DNA from: Candidatus Omnitrophota bacterium
GTDB taxonomy: Bacteria; Omnitrophota; Koll11; Gygaellales; Profunditerraquicolaceae
NCBI GenBank assembly: GCA_028717765.1
Contig: JAQUNE010000012.1
Coordinates: forward strand, 4,264-13,893
Direction: 5' to 3'
DNA length: 9,630 nt
Part shown: positions 8,846 to 9,630 of the stretch, one piece after another
Layout: each line of letters opens with the position of its first letter
Numbering within the stretch: position 1 is the stretch's first letter
Made by a program: the position numbers and the translations under genes
The notes under the pieces: generated by a model
Told to the model about the DNA's origin: nothing
Databases searched by the model: none
The model's input: only the letters and a program-made list of their open reading frames with translations

Positions 8846-9630
8846 TAAACACCTCCGTTTTTTAAACTTTGCCAATCTGCTTCTCTTAATAAAAACTCTA
8901 GTACATGCTGCGGTAAATGATCATCCTGGGAGATATTTTCTTTTTTAGCGATCGCCGATAAAACCAGGTAGATTTTTACCTGGGACTTTGCCTGCGGCTC
9001 TAATTCTTTAGTTAGTTCTTTTTCCTGCTCATCGATTTTTTCCCGCGGCATCCCCTTCAAAGCCAAATTTACCTTTGCCTGCCTGATTGAATCTTCCAAT
9101 TGACGGTTTATCATCACCTGCGGAATCTTAAAATCCAGGTCCTTTGTTACAGCCTCGATAATTTCATTCTCAATTTTCTGGCGCTGCTGATTTTCCTTCT
9201 GTAGAAAAATCTGCCGCTTTATTGCTTCTTCTAATTCCACCAAGTTCGGATATCCTAAGCTCTTAGCAAAGTTATCATCTAGCTTTTCTAGCTTACGTGA
9301 CTCCTTCAGGGAATCCATATGGCGCTTTAATTCATCTGCCAGGACTTCTACTTTCGCGTAATTTATTTTTATACCTTTATATTTGCCCAGATTAATTTCC
9401 GGGCTGACTTCCACTGTGGCTTTAAAACTTAAAAATTCCCTTTCTAATTTCACATCAGAAATTTCCGGCATATCAATTACATCTAGGCCTTCATTCTTAA
9501 TAATTTCCTGATAGGCATCGGGAATTAAACTGCGCAACACCTCTTCATGCGCATGATGCGAGAAGTTTTTTTCTAAGATATCACGCGGTGCGTGCCCCGG
9601 ACGAAAGCCTGGGACTTTAGCGGTTTCGCC
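8845..9630 (-). CDS. tig: Trigger factor, 5' end outside the window; no PPIase domain and shortened C-terminal domain
   Basis: Trigger factor is the ribosome-bound chaperone that shields nascent chains. The reading frame is open to the window edge, giving 261 visible residues. Visible residues 6-15 read [10 protein letters not shown], the ribosome-docking loop (FRK in E. coli, FRP here), so about 40 N-terminal residues are missing. The ribosome-binding domain runs on to about visible residue 109 ([19 protein letters not shown] and following). The sequence then passes directly into the C-terminal chaperone domain ([11 protein letters not shown], then [16 protein letters not shown]), skipping the roughly 100-residue FKBP-like PPIase domain of the 432-residue E. 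coli protein. Near the end, about 40 residues of the usual helical region between SQDD and [11 protein letters not shown] also seem absent. The full protein would be about 300 residues. A GTG at 9540 is in frame but internal to the domain, so it is not the start. clpP is coupled downstream through TAATG. Confidence 0.93.
   Translation of the reverse strand, partial: GETAKVPGFRPGHAPRDILEKNFSHHAHEEVLRSLIPDAYQEIIKNEGLDVIDMPEISDVKLEREFLSFKATVEVSPEINLGKYKGIKINYAKVEVLADELKRHMDSLKESRKLEKLDDNFAKSLGYPNLVELEEAIKRQIFLQKENQQRQKIENEIIEAVTKDLDFKIPQVMINRQLEDSIRQAKVNLALKGMPREKIDEQEKELTKELEPQAKSQVKIYLVLSAIAKKENISQDDHLPQHVLEFLLREADWQSLKNGGV
8846..8856 (-). promoter_or_regulatory. clpP: Ribosome binding site fixing the clpP start at 8845
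   Basis: On the minus strand GGAGGT (8856 down to 8851) is followed by a 5-nt spacer and ATG. It lies inside the last codons of the trigger factor gene. The in-frame ATG at 8875 lies upstream of this site and would add ten basic residues not expected in ClpP. Confidence 0.85.

Noticed and set aside
8846..8875. Longer clpP start at 8875
   Set aside because: It adds ten basic residues outside the family and sits upstream of the GGAGGT that clearly serves the ATG at 8845.
9538..9540. GTG at 9540 as the trigger factor start
   Set aside because: Thirty in-frame codons upstream, including the [10 protein letters not shown] ribosome-docking loop, are plainly part of the protein, so the true start is outside the window.

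Overview
The window is a compact bacterial chromosome segment in which every supported gene lies on the minus strand, so transcription runs from right to left. No rRNA, tRNA, CRISPR array, insertion sequence or phage gene was seen. Base composition looks even along the segment, roughly 40 to 45 percent GC by eye. Lipobox signals, an OmpA/MotB-type peptidoglycan-binding lipoprotein and an exported redox-type protein point to a diderm (Gram-negative-type) anaerobe. The trigger factor without a PPIase domain, the class V aminotransferase paired with serA, and the citramalate/homocitrate-type synthase with an unusual signature would suit Candidatus Omnitrophota or a related uncultivated lineage. 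That placement is an impression from protein style, not a search result.

Region 1 (9630 down to 1226) reads as one tightly packed seven-gene operon whose promoter lies outside the window. The order of transcription is: trigger factor (5' end missing), clpP, a class V aminotransferase, serA, an exported metallophosphoesterase-fold/thioredoxin-fold fusion, a homocitrate/isopropylmalate/Re-citrate-type synthase, and purA. Junctions are TAATG (tig/clpP), 41 nt (clpP/aminotransferase), ATGA (aminotransferase/serA), ATGA (serA/fusion), 20 nt (fusion/synthase) and 1 nt (synthase/purA). The contents mix nascent-protein folding and proteolysis (tig, clpP) with biosynthesis: serine (aminotransferase and SerA), a 2-oxoacid plus acetyl-CoA condensation, and AMP synthesis (PurA). 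One secreted protein sits in the middle.

Region 2 (1225 down to 1) is a separate two-gene unit. It has a near-consensus extended -10 sigma70-type promoter at 1172-1200, an OmpA-family lipoprotein, a small coiled-coil protein with its own lipobox, and a strong symmetrical terminator hairpin at 4-35. The two products probably act together in the cell envelope.

The most unusual items are these. (1) The 574-residue exported fusion has a 5'-nucleotidase-like domain that has lost most of its expected metal ligands. It is followed by a Cys-rich linker, a thioredoxin-like domain with an intact CxxC, and a second thioredoxin-fold domain whose CxxC site is degenerate. (2) The trigger factor is reduced: it has no PPIase domain and a shortened C-terminal domain. 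(3) The acyl-CoA-condensing synthase carries a DVTNRDGVQ signature, so its product is uncertain and Re-citrate synthase is a candidate.
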